Assembly: GCF_030272615.1 (NCBI RefSeq)
Contig: NC_081414.1
Coordinates: 3,473,501-3,537,500 of the forward strand
Length of the DNA stretch: 64,000 bases
Direction of reading: 5' to 3'
Source: Cryptomeria japonica
Taxonomy: Eukaryota > Streptophyta > Pinopsida > Cupressales > Cupressaceae
Shown here: positions 1-12,146 of the stretch, piece by piece
Numbering within the stretch: position 1 is the stretch's first letter
How the letters are laid out: the number at the start of each line of letters is the position of its first letter
Notes under the pieces: model-generated
Databases searched by the model: none
Told to the model about the DNA's origin: nothing
The model's input: only the letters and a program-made list of their open reading frames with translations
Position numbers and translations under genes: made by a program

Positions 1-834
1 CACTAACATATCCTCCAAAGTCAACATCAAACATAACACATAGATAAACAATAAAGCATGTCAACCAACTTGCTGAAAAACATTATCCAATGCAAATAAC
101 TTAATCCAAATCTTCACACATTGTGATAAGACCCATAACAACACTTTAACTCAACCTCCAACACATCTAGACTAAAATAATATGGTCCAAATAGGATAAA
201 CCAACTGGGTCAACCATAGAGAAACATAACAAACAACGTCGTACAATAGAACAACATAACTTCACTTGTGAAGCAAACCAACACTTGACTTTTTAATTAG
301 AACACTGCATGAACCATATGAACATGTCCTCCAAGTCACAACACTTGAACTAGAACATTGCAGAGCATTCTCCAGACTAGTCCTGACAGACAACCTCATT
401 GTTAGTAGATTGCAACAACCAACTTCAACATTTGAACCACTAAGGACCTGTAAGCATAATAGTGCAACATCCACATAACATAGACATTAAATCTAGAATC
501 ACGAGATATCAACTATGATTGTGGATGATAAAGACTTTAAATACTCTTTCTTGCATATTTAAGCTTCCATTATTGTCACCTTTTAGAGACACAACATTCT
601 CAATCAATATCAACACCTAACATCATAACAACATCTGAATGCTCATTTTTGGACCATACAACTGAACAACTACAACTTCCTCTTCACCTTTGTCATCAAT
701 ACACATAAGTGTGACATGAATGATAATACCAACAATCTTCCATGATAAAAAGTTTGACATAATAACAAGACAAATTCATGTTTTCAACACAAGCACTTCT
801 AAGTAGTTACACTGTACATGACACTCGTGCTTTG
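1..834. other. intergenic sequence, nothing recognised
   Basis: AT-rich DNA with only short open frames. No domain, LTR end or repeat could be supported here. It lies immediately beyond the 3' end of the minus-strand LINE remnant. Confidence 0.5.
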
Positions 835-1005
835 TTTTTTATTATTAAAGCAGTGTTAACAAGGGCACTAACCCTTCACATAGCCAAAAGGCTAATACAA
901 CAACTTGTAGGTGACAACAAAATTAAGTAGGGGTACAAACCCCCCAAAAACAAGGTCAAACAAGCCAAACAAACCTTTCAAACCTTTAACAACCCAAAAC
1001 CCAAC
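835..1005 (-). mobile_element. LINE 3' tail
   Basis: Read on the minus strand, this follows directly after the ORF1 stop and ends in a short untranslated tail with an AATAATAAAAAAC-type A-rich terminus near 835-850. That is the usual end of plant LINEs. ORF2 (endonuclease/RT) is absent between ORF1 and the tail, so the copy is internally deleted or came from an ORF1-only derivative. Confidence 0.5.
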
Positions 1006-1963
1006 TCAAGAGTGGGGAGAAACACCCAAAACTTGACAAAGAGGGATTTTAAAAAGGGGGACAAACTTCCCCTGCCGCTTGCGACAAACAACCATCCAAG
1101 CAACACTGTCATTAGGAACATTCAAAGAAAAATCAGGCGGGGAGAACCCTGTAGAGTTACTGTCAGGTTGTGGCTAAAGAACAACAATAAAATTGTTGAT
1201 GCAGAACAACAACAACAACAAGAGCAGAATCGCTAGGAGTAAAGTAGAGTTGTAGAGCGAGAGAAACAGATGTAGGAGCCAAGGGGGAGAAAGAAGCCAC
1301 AATAGCAGTAACAAGAGGGCCGATAGAGGCTACATAAACAGTAATGGGCACCTCATCCTAGGAGGAGACATCATCCTCCAAAGAGGAGTCAACCAAATCA
1401 AACTTAGAATCATTGACCGTTAAGTGATCTTTGGTAGCATCCTTCCACAAAGTAGCAACACCTCTGCGATGAGAGAGAGAATAGTCTGAAGCTAAGTGAC
1501 CCATTGAGAAGCATCTTTTTCAGGGAAAGGGGAGGCCCTCATAATCCAACAATTGAGCCTATGGCCTATCCCCAACCATTAGAACCACATCCCTAGGGAG
1601 GGGCAAAGATATGTCAATAACAATTAACAAGCGGGGAAAGGTGAAATGACCCATGGAAGTTGTGGCATCATCAACCTTCAAGAAGGTACCAAAGGAGCTA
1701 CCAATGACCTTGAAACAAGAATGCTCTCAAAAATGGAGGGGAATATTAGGAAGATGGACCCAACTCGGATGAACAACAAGAGTTTCAGTAAGGGAGTTGA
1801 AGGAAGTTGTCTAGGGCTTAATAGAGAGAGAGTGATCTCCCCAATCCCACAACTTACCCAGAACCAAATAACCACCAACAATAGGAGTAAAGGAAGCAAT
1901 GAAAAAGCCTTTAGCACAAAGAAAAAGCTCAATGGCATGAGCAACTAAAGGCTTCCAGGAATC
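1006..1963 (-). pseudogene. LINE ORF1-like pseudogene (DUF4283 plus decayed zinc knuckle)
   Basis: One minus-strand reading frame from about 1963 down to about 1330 keeps the DUF4283 layout of plant LINE ORF1 (RNA-binding, gag-like) proteins. A WVHLPNIPLHF block (W-V-x-L-P-x-x-P) is followed by VIGSSFGTFLKVDDAT, then IDISLPLPRDVVL, then YEGLPF and a CFSMGHLASDY remnant of the CX2CX4HX4C knuckle, with both outer cysteines lost. The frame continues to a basic tail (about 1080-1050) and a TGA at 1006-1008. At least five in-frame stops interrupt it, so it is not expressed as a protein. The upstream start is missing. Family assignment rests on motif order seen by eye. Confidence 0.7.
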
Positions 1964-1969
1964 ACTTGT

Positions 1970-2331
1970 TCATACTTGTATCTCTTGATCTACATCTTTT
2001 GGAGGTTCATTGATTCCAACATACACTTGTTTATCTTTCGAAAAAGTTTACAATTCTTGACATGCTTTAGGAGGTCTTCATCATGTTCATCTTCACATGG
2101 ACATATTTGTAGGAGGTTTTGTCATTCTCTTTCTCTCTTTTAGAGGGGAGTTTTGTTCCCATGTAATGTTTTTTCTCCCTTTCTGTGTTTATGAGAGATC
2201 TTTATTAGTAAATGAGTACCTTATCGAGCCATATTATCGATACTCATCTTTTTTGTGCTTAGTTTACTACCTAAGTTTCACTTAAGTGAGGGTGTTAGTG
2301 TGAAAATGTGTTTTACCTAACTAGTTTGCTT
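1970..2331 (+). repeat. direct repeat, copy 1 (~360 bp)
   Basis: Begins with CATACTTGTATCTCTTG and ends with ACCTAACTAGTTTGCTT. It is nearly identical to 2361-2720, about 390 bp downstream. Each copy holds the same pyrimidine-rich stretch followed by GTGAGGGTGTTAGTGTG, which looks like a polypurine tract joined to an LTR start. Confidence 0.8.
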
Positions 2332-2360
2332 GTTCATGTTTTGTTATTTGTATTCTTTGA

Positions 2361-2720
2361 TCATACTTGTATCTCTTGGTCTACATCTTTTGGAGGTTCG
2401 TTGATTCTAGCATACACTTGTTCATCTTTCGACAAAGTTTACAATTCTTGACATGCTTTAGGAGTTCTTTATCATATTCATCTTCACATGGACATCTTTG
2501 TAGGAGGTTTTATCCTTCTCTTTCTCTTCTTTAGAAGGGAGTTTTGTTCCCACAACATTTTTTGTCCCTTGCTCTGTTTATGAGGGATCTTTATTTGTAA
2601 ATGATTACCTTATCAAACCATATTATTGGGACTCATCTTTTTTGTGCTTAGCTTACTACCTAAGTTTCACTTAAGTGAGGGTGTTAGTGTGAAAATGTGT
2701 TTTACCTAACTAGTTTGCTT
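2361..2720 (+). repeat. direct repeat, copy 2 (~360 bp)
   Basis: Second copy of 1970-2331, with scattered substitutions and small indels. Only this copy continues into the full putative LTR that starts at 2682. Confidence 0.8.
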
Positions 2721-3308
2721 TTAGCCTACTTAGTTGAGTCCTATTCACACTATGGTTATGCTCACTTAGAGGGTTGAGATATTCTCTCCTCACCTTATGG
2801 GAGGTTAGAGAGTTTCTTGTCTAACCTCTTGTTGACTCTCAAACTGTCTCAACATTTATCCATAGAGTCCTACACTTGTTTCCTACTTGGAGAGGTAGCT
2901 AGAGTTTGACTCCTACCTTCTCACCTCTTTTTAGTTGCCTTTATATGCAAGACACATCTTTGTATATTTTGGGGGTTACACAACTAATAATATGACATTT
3001 CTCATTTTGGGTCTTTCTAATTTGTGGAGAGAATTTATTTTTTCAAGCGATCCTAGTTGTTTCCAACACAAGTTAAAAATTGATCTTGTTCAACAAATCT
3101 TATTAAGATATATCAAATTTAAGTTTCAAGTTTTCAAGTGGGATTATTTTGAAAGTTTGGTGTGTGAAAGCTTGATTTTTTGGTAGTTGTTTGTTTGGAT
3201 GATGTCTTTACGCAAGAGATGTGAACAACAAGATTAAGAGTCTTGCTTGAGTTGAGTAAGAAGATCTTCTACTTTCAAAGAATGGAAGAGCACCAAGCAC
3301 ATTAACAC
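2682..3308 (+). mobile_element. putative LTR (TGTTAGTG...CATTAACA)
   Basis: The segment starts TGTTAGTGTG and ends CACATTAACA, an imperfect 10-bp terminal inverted match of the TG...CA kind. A purine run (AAGTGAGGG) precedes it, as before a 3' LTR. No primer-binding site follows 3308 and no target duplication was found, so it is probably a 3' or degenerate LTR. Boundaries are inferred. Confidence 0.45.
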
Positions 3309-3354
3309 CCTCTAGATTAAAAGATTTGGTTATTTTGCTTATTTTAAATGGATC

Positions 3355-4224
3355 TATAGACACCTAAAATTGTCCTTGAATTAATCAAATATTTATTATT
3401 TTATCATAATGTCTTCTATTAATTAAATAATTATTTTTATTTATTTAATTAATTCATAATTAGCCTCTTCCACTTTAATTAAATAAATATTTTTGTTATT
3501 TAATTTATTTGGCCCTTTTCCTCTATTAATTAAATAAATACTTTTATTTATTTAATTAATTCATTACCTTTTTCCTCTTTAATCCTAATCTAAATTCACA
3601 GGCATGTCACAAGTGTCAATAATCTCTTAATTCACTTTGTGTTTTCTCCAAAGTCAACCCACCTCTTAATCTCATCCCTCCATTTTAAATTTAACCTCTT
3701 AATCTTATTCACCCTTATCTTTTACCTTTCCACCTCTTAATATCCTCCCTCCATCTTTACCTACCCTCAAATCCTATTGATTTTTTTTCATTTATGTGAT
3801 CTTGGTCATTCACCTTTTAACCTCTTAATGTAAACCTTTTATTTTTAGGATGATCTCTATAAAAGTGGATTCCTCCTTTCATTCCAAAAGAAAATCTATA
3901 AGCAATCATAGCTCTACTATGTCAAAATCATTCTAGCATACCTCATCACAAACATACATAATCACAACCACATCCATTCTTCCTTGAGCTCTTGTGCAAG
4001 TGCAACACAAATATGAGAGCAACATCATCAATACAAGATAATCGAGGATAGGAGAACAATGGAGACAAGCCTACAATGTGTGTGAAGGTATATTTGATAA
4101 TTTTATGTTATTTGCATGTATATATAGTTTCTCTATTAGTTTTGTTGAATTAGTTTGTAGATCTAGGGTTAGTGGTTGGATCTTAGTTATGGTTTACAAA
4201 TAGATTCAAAATTTGACATAAACA
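3355..4224 (+). mobile_element. solo LTR, family A (older copy)
   Basis: Starts TATAGACACCTAAAATTGTC and ends GACATAAACA. It matches the solo LTR at 23463-24250 in order: the same first 20 bases apart from one change, the same runs of TTAATTAAATAAAT, a shared ATATGAGAGCAA block, and a shared final GTTATTTGCAT...TTAGTGGTTG block. The flanks GGATC and GGCTC could be a decayed 5-bp target duplication. No internal retrotransposon sequence is attached. Confidence 0.65.
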
Positions 4225-6050
4225 GGCTCAATTTGGATTTTTGTCCCCTTTTTATTTTCTAGTGAGGAAGGAGATCTAAATAATCAAGAACATAAGACAC
4301 ATCAATGATCTCACTCAAGTGGGTGTATCAAATCTTGTATGCACAAGGCATCACAAGAAAATATGGTCAAGAATATTCACGTAAGTTTTGCAAGCTCAAC
4401 TAAGGATATCCTCTATATATCATAAGGGTAAATTTAGGCCCCAATTTGTAGATGAAAGGGAACATTGACAAACAACACATGAGGAAAGGTTAACCCACTC
4501 TCCACCTTCACGTCTATAAGGTATAAAGTTCTTAGAGGTTTAACCCAAATTCATAATATTCCACTTTCAAGAGGCATGTCTTTCAATTCACCTCTCACTC
4601 TTTATACTCTGCTGGAACATGATAGTTGAGGTCATCCCCTAGAGTAATCACTTCTCTAGACATGTCCCTAAAAATGAAAAGTAAGATCACTTATTTTTTA
4701 TCTTCAAGTTCACTTGTAGGATGCAAGGGGAGAGCATACATAAGTAGATCTTTAAGGATTAAAAGACAAGGGATTTATTTTAGATCCAATTCCGAATGTG
4801 AAAGGTTGATTTTAAGCCTAATTTTAATTTGTGGAAGACACATCATGCATGATAGCAAGCAATGGTTTTCTAAGGATAACAAAGACTATAATTACTTTAC
4901 AATGTAAAAGAAAAGAGGGTTTAGAAAAAGTTCACCCAAATTTTAAATGCGTCCAAATCTTCCTTCATGCAAGATGAAAAACTCCCAACAAGCTTTCTCC
5001 AACCTCAAAGTGTTATGCCTACACACATGAGAAAAACAACCAAGCAAACCCTAGAATATAATACTATTATTTTGTAGGGTTTAGATGAGAAAACTCAAAA
5101 TATTTAGAGTTGTAATGGGTTAAGATGTTATGATATAAAAAAATTAACAAAACACAATTCTAAATTTCTGACAACAATTAGATGAAAGGTATAGTAATAG
5201 TAGCTAATTACATCAAAAGATAGATTAAATGTGTCAAAATAAAGACCAGTTACAACGAAATGAAGTTTAACTACAATGAAACAAGGATCAAATGTGGCAA
5301 AACTACGATCAAATACAGATCAAAATACTGGCCAATTGTGAATAGGAAAATTACTTGCAGCATTGTCTGAAATTCAAATGCTCAATTGTAATAGGTTATA
5401 GGTCAATTGCAGCACAAAAATGATCGATTGTGGTGAAATAGAATTTGATTGTGAGAAATCAAATAAAGTAATGTGGTGTTGTAGAGTTATATTACAATGA
5501 AAAAGGAATCATATGCAATAAATATAGAATCAAATGCGATGAATAACGAATCGCATATGGCAAATAAACGATCAAATAGGATGAAACTACTTAGATGAGA
5601 TAAAATAGAAGTCGACCGTGACATTTTATAAAAGTGTTTGAAATTGGAAATTAAAGACTAAAAAATAGCATTTTTTGTATTCTTATTTAAAATAGGGACA
5701 TGGGTTCCACTGGGCATGTGAAAATGTGAATCAAAATAAAATGTAAATAATGCAATGTAGGATCCAAAACTCACATTCACACTCACTCAATAAAGCCTAA
5801 GATATATGTATAAACCAAATGATAAACAATAATATCATAGTAAATACCTTAGATCACTTCATCTTTACTTGATAAACTTGAACGTTTGATGTAGATATGT
5901 TCTCAGATTTTGTAGCATAACTTTTATATCATCATGATAGTATGAAGGCTTGGTACTTGATATGGATAGTCCTAGCTCGTGATAATGGTAATGCTCATGA
6001 AAGTAATTATTTGTTCATAGTGTAAGTGCTCAAAAGTGCTCGGGGGAAAA
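4225..6050. other. AT-rich intergenic DNA with quasi-repeats
   Basis: No gene recognised; the longest frames are short and lack family motifs. Between about 5160 and 5640 a loose motif of the form GATCAAATGnGGnnAAA(C)TA recurs many times without a strict period. Confidence 0.4.
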
Positions 6051-6458
6051 TGAATTAGTCAAGGTTTTATTTATATGTCTCATTTAAAATTTGATAAATT
6101 GTGGAGATTAATTAGACAGATCAATAAATAAGAAAATTTGAGAGAGGGTAGGACTCATAGCTGGCACATGGATTGATGAGGTGGAAGGATATATAAGGTG
6201 TATATACATAGATGTAACAAATTAAATATTTATTTTATTTATTTGAGGCGAAGAATTTAAATATTTATTATTTGAATTTTTTTAATTTGGAAGAAGTGTT
6301 AGCTAATTAAACAAATTTAAAAAATATATAATTATAGTGGATCAAAAGATGAATCAATTAAATAGCTAGAAATTGTTTAATTAATAATAGAACAAAGATA
6401 ATTAATTAATTAAATAATTAGAAATTATTTTAACTAATAGAGGAAATGTTAGCTCAAT
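6051..6458 (+). repeat. tandem duplication, unit 1 (~408 bp)
   Basis: Starts TGAATTAGTCAAGG and is followed directly by a near-identical second unit at 6459. It includes a GGATATATAAGGTGTATATAC box and several TTAATTAAATAATTA palindromes. No coding sequence. The near-identity suggests a recent duplication. Confidence 0.9.
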
Positions 6459-6870
6459 TGAATTAGTCAAGGTTTTATTTATATGTCTCATTTAAAATTT
6501 GATAAATTGTGGAGATTAATTAGACAGATCAACAAATAAGAAAATTTGAGAGAGGGTAGGACTCATAGCTGGCACATGGATTGATGAGGTGGAAGGATAT
6601 ATAAGGTGTATATACATAGATGTAACAAATTAAATATTTATTTTATTTATTTGAGGTGGAGAATTTCAATATTTATTATTTGAATTTTTTTAATTTGGAA
6701 GAAGTGTTAGCTAATTAAACAAATTTAAAAAAATATAGAATTATAGTGGATCAAAAGATGAATCAATTAAATAATTAGAAATTGTTTAATTAATAATAGA
6801 AGAACAAAGATAATGAATTAATTAAATAATTAAAAATTATTTTAACTAATAGAGGAAATGTTAGCTCAAT
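6459..6870 (+). repeat. tandem duplication, unit 2 (~412 bp)
   Basis: Second unit of the duplication beginning at 6051. It differs by only a few substitutions and 1-3 base indels. After it, the shared sequence ends at GTTAGCTCAATTAAATAA. Confidence 0.9.
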
Positions 6871-8404
6871 TAAATAATTTTAAAAAATATAGATAGAAGA
6901 ATAGACAAGATGAAAATGCATTAGTCATTTTTAGATGTCTAAGGAAGTATAAACCTTAATAGTCTCAAAATAGCGGTTATTAATATTAAATAAAGCCCAT
7001 AAGGCAAGACAAATGGGGTCACATCCTTGATCCACTAAATGGTCTCGATACTCAGAATTGATGAATGTTGCAAAACCATCTCAACTTGGCTCATGATCAC
7101 TATGAAAAAAGGAACTATTTGAGGTTGTTTGTTAAGGAACCACCCTTGGTCATTTTATCAACATAGAAATAAATTTGAAAAATATGGGATGACATATTTT
7201 TTATGTATTTCACTAACACTTGTAGTTTCAACATATTGACTACCCTATTTACATTTAATTGAATTCCATTGTCAGTTAATAAACCATTGCAATTAACTTA
7301 GTCTTGGGGTTTGATTGTTGACATGAGGAAGTTGATCACTCTTTCACATTGTTATACTAAGTCTTATCAATGCTTCGTAGCACCACCTAATTTTCTTTAA
7401 AGCATATTTACACTAGGAAAACTCATTTTTGTAAGTACTAAAATCCATCTCCACTCAAGATGAAATCGTCTCCTAAATGAGATCACATCCCAATATCTTT
7501 TAACCCTCAAATTTTAGTCATATGAGACCTCTAACTTAAAATCCAATATCATAGTTTAGTGTTCGTCTCTTTATAACAATGTTACTACAATTGAAATTTA
7601 TATTATATCACATTTAAAATAAAGACTTAATGCAATCTCGTTTATATTTCAATCATGTTTAATTTATAGCATAGTTAATTAATAAGATCCAACTTTATAT
7701 ATCTAAACTTATTTTAATGAATAAGGTCTTTGTTACTTCTTAAGAACTAAAAGTACAATAATATGCTATTGAAAAGAAAAGGTGGGTGGTAAAGGAGCAC
7801 AATCAGAGTCTATTTGGGATCAAGTTATGAAAATGTTTTATCTGAGCTTAAAGTTCAAACATCGATAAATTTAAAAGCCACTAAGTAACAAGAGCAACTT
7901 TGAAAGGAGGGGATCATGGTCATTTGATTTACCCGAACCATCAATAGAAATAGAAACATCATCAATAGACTCCCAACAAAAAAGAGTACCCTTCTCCGCT
8001 CCATCTTCATTTATAAACTACTCGTATAAATAGACAAAATAACCAACTTTAAACCGTAAAAAAAACTTCCTAATAAACCCCATGGCCATAAGAAAGAAGT
8101 AGAAGGCAACACAATTGAAAATGCTCCCATTTTTAATTGAATTAAATTTACACAACTTTTGAATCAAGTGTCTTCACTCCTACACTTGGAAACAAGAATG
8201 TGACTCGTGTAGTTTTTGATCATGCTGCTTTTACAATGACAATTATGGCAGTTCATTAAAAAGAAGCACTGAATGAATGGAGAAGCCAAAAGTAAGCAAC
8301 AAACGCATGAGGAAAAATAATACATTATCAAGGGTGATATAAGTACATGAAAACTTGTTACAGACGGAAGGCTTAGATGATAATAGCACTCGGTGACAGC
8401 CTGT
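6871..8404. other. intergenic DNA upstream of the COBL locus
   Basis: AT-rich sequence with no supported gene. Short open frames on both strands between 8164 and 8461 have no recognisable motif and are treated as chance. Confidence 0.4.
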
Positions 8405-8737
8405 CCATGAAAACGCGTTATCATTTGCTAAATGCAACCGAGCTGGAACCCGCGTTTGCACACAAAAAAGGACGGCTAAAACACTTGAGTATTTTAGCGG
8501 GCCACAGTTAATATTTTCCGCCGGACGCCGCCATTAACAACCAGGGGCCAAAACATACAAACTCACCCGCTGTAAAATCCGAGGCCGCCGATATTTAGTC
8601 AAGGCTTTACCCAATTGAGCTTAAACTGTGTTCGGGATTCTTTTATGGGAGAAGAAGCCTCCCCTGCTGCTGAGCATCTTATTTGGTTGCATTTGGGTTT
8701 CTGAAACAGGGAACCATTTTAGCCCGGAGGAACAAGA
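8405..8737 (+). promoter_or_regulatory. CpG-dense promoter/5' UTR region before distal COBL exon 1
   Basis: About 16 CpG dinucleotides were counted by eye between 8411 and 8640, far denser than neighbouring DNA, which is nearly CpG-free. The stretch leads directly into the distal signal-peptide exon at 8738. CpG retention in a heavily methylated plant genome fits an unmethylated promoter. No clear TATA box is placed at a convincing distance, so the transcription start is not called. Confidence 0.5.
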
Positions 8738-8825
8738 ATGGATAAATGGCCGTGTTGTGGCAAAATTTCTGGGCTTGTATCGGGCTTAACGTTTATGCTG
8801 GTCCTGCTTTCGGCACAACCAGGGG
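8738..8825 (+). CDS. COBRA-like gene, distal alternative exon 1
   Basis: The ATG at 8738 opens 29 codons plus one base: a short polar start (MDKWPCC), a hydrophobic core with LTFMLVLLS, then AQPG, which is a typical secretory signal peptide. It ends at a GTGAGT donor (8826) in phase 1. The first coding exon shared with the proximal form begins at 12803 with AT, so joining gives GAT GCA TAT (D-A-Y), exactly as with the proximal exon 1. The product would be 452 aa. The exon is clearly related to that at 12080 (both begin MD-x-W, with similar length and the same phase). It could be a genuine alternative first exon with a 3,977-bp intron, or the leftover of a tandem gene copy. Confidence 0.7.
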
Positions 8826-11800
8826 GTGAGTAAAATTTAACGTGTTGTAAGATAGTTGTAATGTCAAATGTTTGCCTGTGAAATCTATGACAGTATCTGT
8901 GTTTTAAAATGAATTCAGAGTTTTGTGTGATTCTCTGGAAGTATGGTTTTTATACCAAAATTGTGAACTTTAATGTTCAGTAGTAGGGCGTTATACTAAA
9001 ATTATTAATATGGAGGCCTTATAAAATGATCAGATAGAGGGAATTGTAAGCCTTGAAGAGTTTCCCGCCCAAGCCTGACAGAGCTCTCTGCCTCTGTGCA
9101 CAGGGTGCAGTTTTACTACAGGCATTTTCATAAATTCGGGACGAATTTTCATTTTTAGGTACAAGTTTTCAGTAGTCCTAAAGATATCTTGCAGGCATTT
9201 TAATGAATTTGAACTGAAGTCTGCAGGAGCTCTGCCTCTGTGCACTGTCTGCAATCTTTCCAGATGCATTCTCATAGCTTTTCATTTTTATGGATTTAAT
9301 ATTGCAGTCAATAAGTACAAGTTCCCAGTAGTCCTCTATTGCGCTGTGACTCACTGCCTAGCCGCCATTCCAAAGCGGCTTTTCTGGTATCTGTTTTTTC
9401 TCAGGTTTTCAAAACCAAGGTCCAATTTCTTCTTATGAAGCCTGTTTAGTTACAGCCCATCATAGTGTTCTCAGTGTTACGAGATTTTGAAAGTGAAGGC
9501 CAACCGATCGAATCCGATTTACAATTCCTGTAAGTTGGTCCTCGGCTTAACTCCGGAAAACAATTAACTCTTGAAGGTAGCGTTTTTCCGGGTAGGTATA
9601 CGACATATCTACTAAACTAGATTGTAATTGCAAAAATCTCGGTAGTTGTGCTTTGCGTCATGATGTCGTACGTACTGTTGTCACTTGAAGCGACTCCTGC
9701 TTTAGGCATTTTCAAGGACTTTCTGGTTTTCTCTGCAATTGATGTGAAAGCACTTTATTTCACTGTAATCAAGTAGTCTGATTGCTGTGTGGGATTGTAC
9801 AATGGGCTATTTTTAATTATTAAATATTTTAATATACAAAGGTTAGTATTGATCAATAAAAGTTATATATACCTAGTTTTGTTTAAATAAGTTTTGAAGT
9901 TTATTATCAAATCTTTAGTTATAGTAATTTGTTTGTTCATCTTTGGTTCATAGTGTGATTAAGTCACGCGATCATTTCTTTTTCATTTCTCTTTAATCAT
10001 TCTTAAAAGATTTAGATAGGAATACATTATTAGTGGATTATAGAGTTACAAGTGTAAAAGAGTTGTTTGATCTTGTAACTCTGTCTAAATTACTTGGAAC
10101 TTGATCATCAGGTCCATCTGGTATGTCTGAAACAACTTTTTCTCTTGAGTTTGGATCAAATGTGTCCTTTAGAGATTTAAGGTATAATATGGATCACCAA
10201 GAGGTTCATGTTGTTGGATTTTCAATAGACTAAAGAAATTGTTTCATGTTGTTGAATTTTCAATAGAGTAAAGAAATTGTTTGAGAACAAGTAAAATCTT
10301 GCTTTTATTGTCATCGTATTGTTGTGCATATTTCTTTGTTTTGTTTCATTTTCTTTAGAGATGCTTTAGGCACTACCGGTTGATCTATTGTACTTGACTT
10401 TATCTTGAGCCCCATTATCCATAGTGGATGACTGAGGAAATTAATAATAATTTTAATTTAAAGAATATATCATAATGTTATGTTTCTTACTAGGTTTTTA
10501 CTTGAAAGGATTCTTGAGGGTAAAGATGGTGTTTCTATGTGTGTATGCTTTAATTTGTCATTTTGTTACAATAATTTTAGACTACATAACTTATTCAACA
10601 TAGATATTTTCTTAAGATTATTAGTAATTTGAAATTTTACACAAATCAAAGAGTTTAAAAATATTTTACATGCAACAATACTAAACAACTCCACCACAAG
10701 ATGAATCACACAAAGAACACCAATGTTAAATTTTGAAAGAGATGAAAGTAAACCATTGATACATAAGAAATATTTCCTAGAAACTAAATCACAAAAACTC
10801 TAAAGCAAAGAGATAAGTTGCACCTCCAAAAAATCCTACTCATGCTTTAATCCAAAGTAAACACCTTCCACATGATCTAGAGGCACTTTGATATAAATTT
10901 GACTATGGGGCAAAGTAGGCTTTAAGATGTTACATAATTATTTGGAAGCCCTTCAACCTATCTAAACTATGTCATTAGATCATGATAGACAATTGGGGTA
11001 GGACCACCCAGCATAAGGTAAATGGTAGTAAGGAGAGCGAGCAAGAGGTAATTCCATATCACAAGATAAGGTAAATTTTCAAAGACAACGTGCACTAAGA
11101 TATAAATGATCCATTAATTTTGATGCAAATAATGATTCTTTGTCACTTAGAAGTGAAGAATGCTCTAAAGATTCATCTTTCGATCATTTATAAATTTATC
11201 ACATATTGAACGTCTTTAGATGTTAAGACATGACAATAATTTGTACAAACACGTGTTAAGTTGATTCATAATGACTAGTTGAATATGATTGAACAAACAA
11301 AATTTAAATTTAAAATATAAAATATTTGTATTTAATACAAGATAAAATATATATTTATACTTAATACAAGATTAAATGATAATAATTTTAATCAAAAGAA
11401 CAAATATGTAGATATAAAAATATAAAAATGAATACACACAATTAAATATAAAATCTAAATATTATAATAAAAATATGAACCAAACTTTAAATCTAGTGTT
11501 AAGACATTTTATCGAAACAAACCTAAAACTAAGCAAATTAAATGTTAATTAATTTCATCATTAAATAATAATAATATAATAAAGCCTAACACTGAGCAAT
11601 ACAATCAACCAAAGGAGAAAAGTCGTTGACAATTATTATTGTAAGGGAAAGATGAAAACTTGGTGTATAAGTTGCGTGTATTGCTCTTGCTTTACCTCCA
11701 TGGAATTCTTATTTCCGAATATCACAGATAGTGCAAGTGTTTTGTGGGGTCACACTAATTTTGAATACGAAATGCTTCCTTAGTTCATCCTCAAACAAAT

Positions 11801-12079
11801 TCACGCGTTACAAGATATTCTCAATAAGCTGACAAGCTAATAAAAACATTAGCAAAGCTCTCTTCCCACTGCACGTCTGTTTGTTACAATCCACCATTCC
11901 TGCACAAATTCAAGCAAACCAAGATGGTTGATCCAGAGCAAAAACTCTTCTTTTGTTGATATATCTCCCTTGGTGCTTGGTGCTTAACCAAACGTTTTTA
12001 TGCTCGTGGGATTTAGCCTGAAGAGAAAGAATAAAAAATTGGAAGCTTTTGAAGGAGCTACAGTTGCATTAAGGTGGGC
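8826..12079 (+). other. sequence between alternative first exons
   Basis: Intron 1 of the distal isoform and, for its last few hundred bases, promoter/5' UTR of the proximal one. No further COBL exon was found here, which argues against a complete tandem gene. A 38-bp direct repeat sits at 10205-10280. The middle (10,400-11,650) is very AT-rich with no recognisable element. Confidence 0.5.
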
Positions 12080-12146
12080 ATGGATAACTGGAAATGCAGG
12101 CTTCTGCTCGGCTTAGCATTCATCTTCTTATCAGCACGCACAGGAG
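12080..12146 (+). CDS. COBL proximal exon 1 (signal peptide)
   Basis: The ATG at 12080 encodes 22 codons plus one base: MDNWKC, a hydrophobic LLLGLAFIFL core, then SARTG. The donor GTGTGT lies at 12147, phase 1. A 656-bp intron follows. The shorter intron makes this the default start; the upstream exon at 8738 is the alternative. Confidence 0.85.

Noticed and set aside
9030-9275. 81-codon minus-strand frame between the alternative COBL exons
   Set aside because: No domain, no supporting context, within intron 1.
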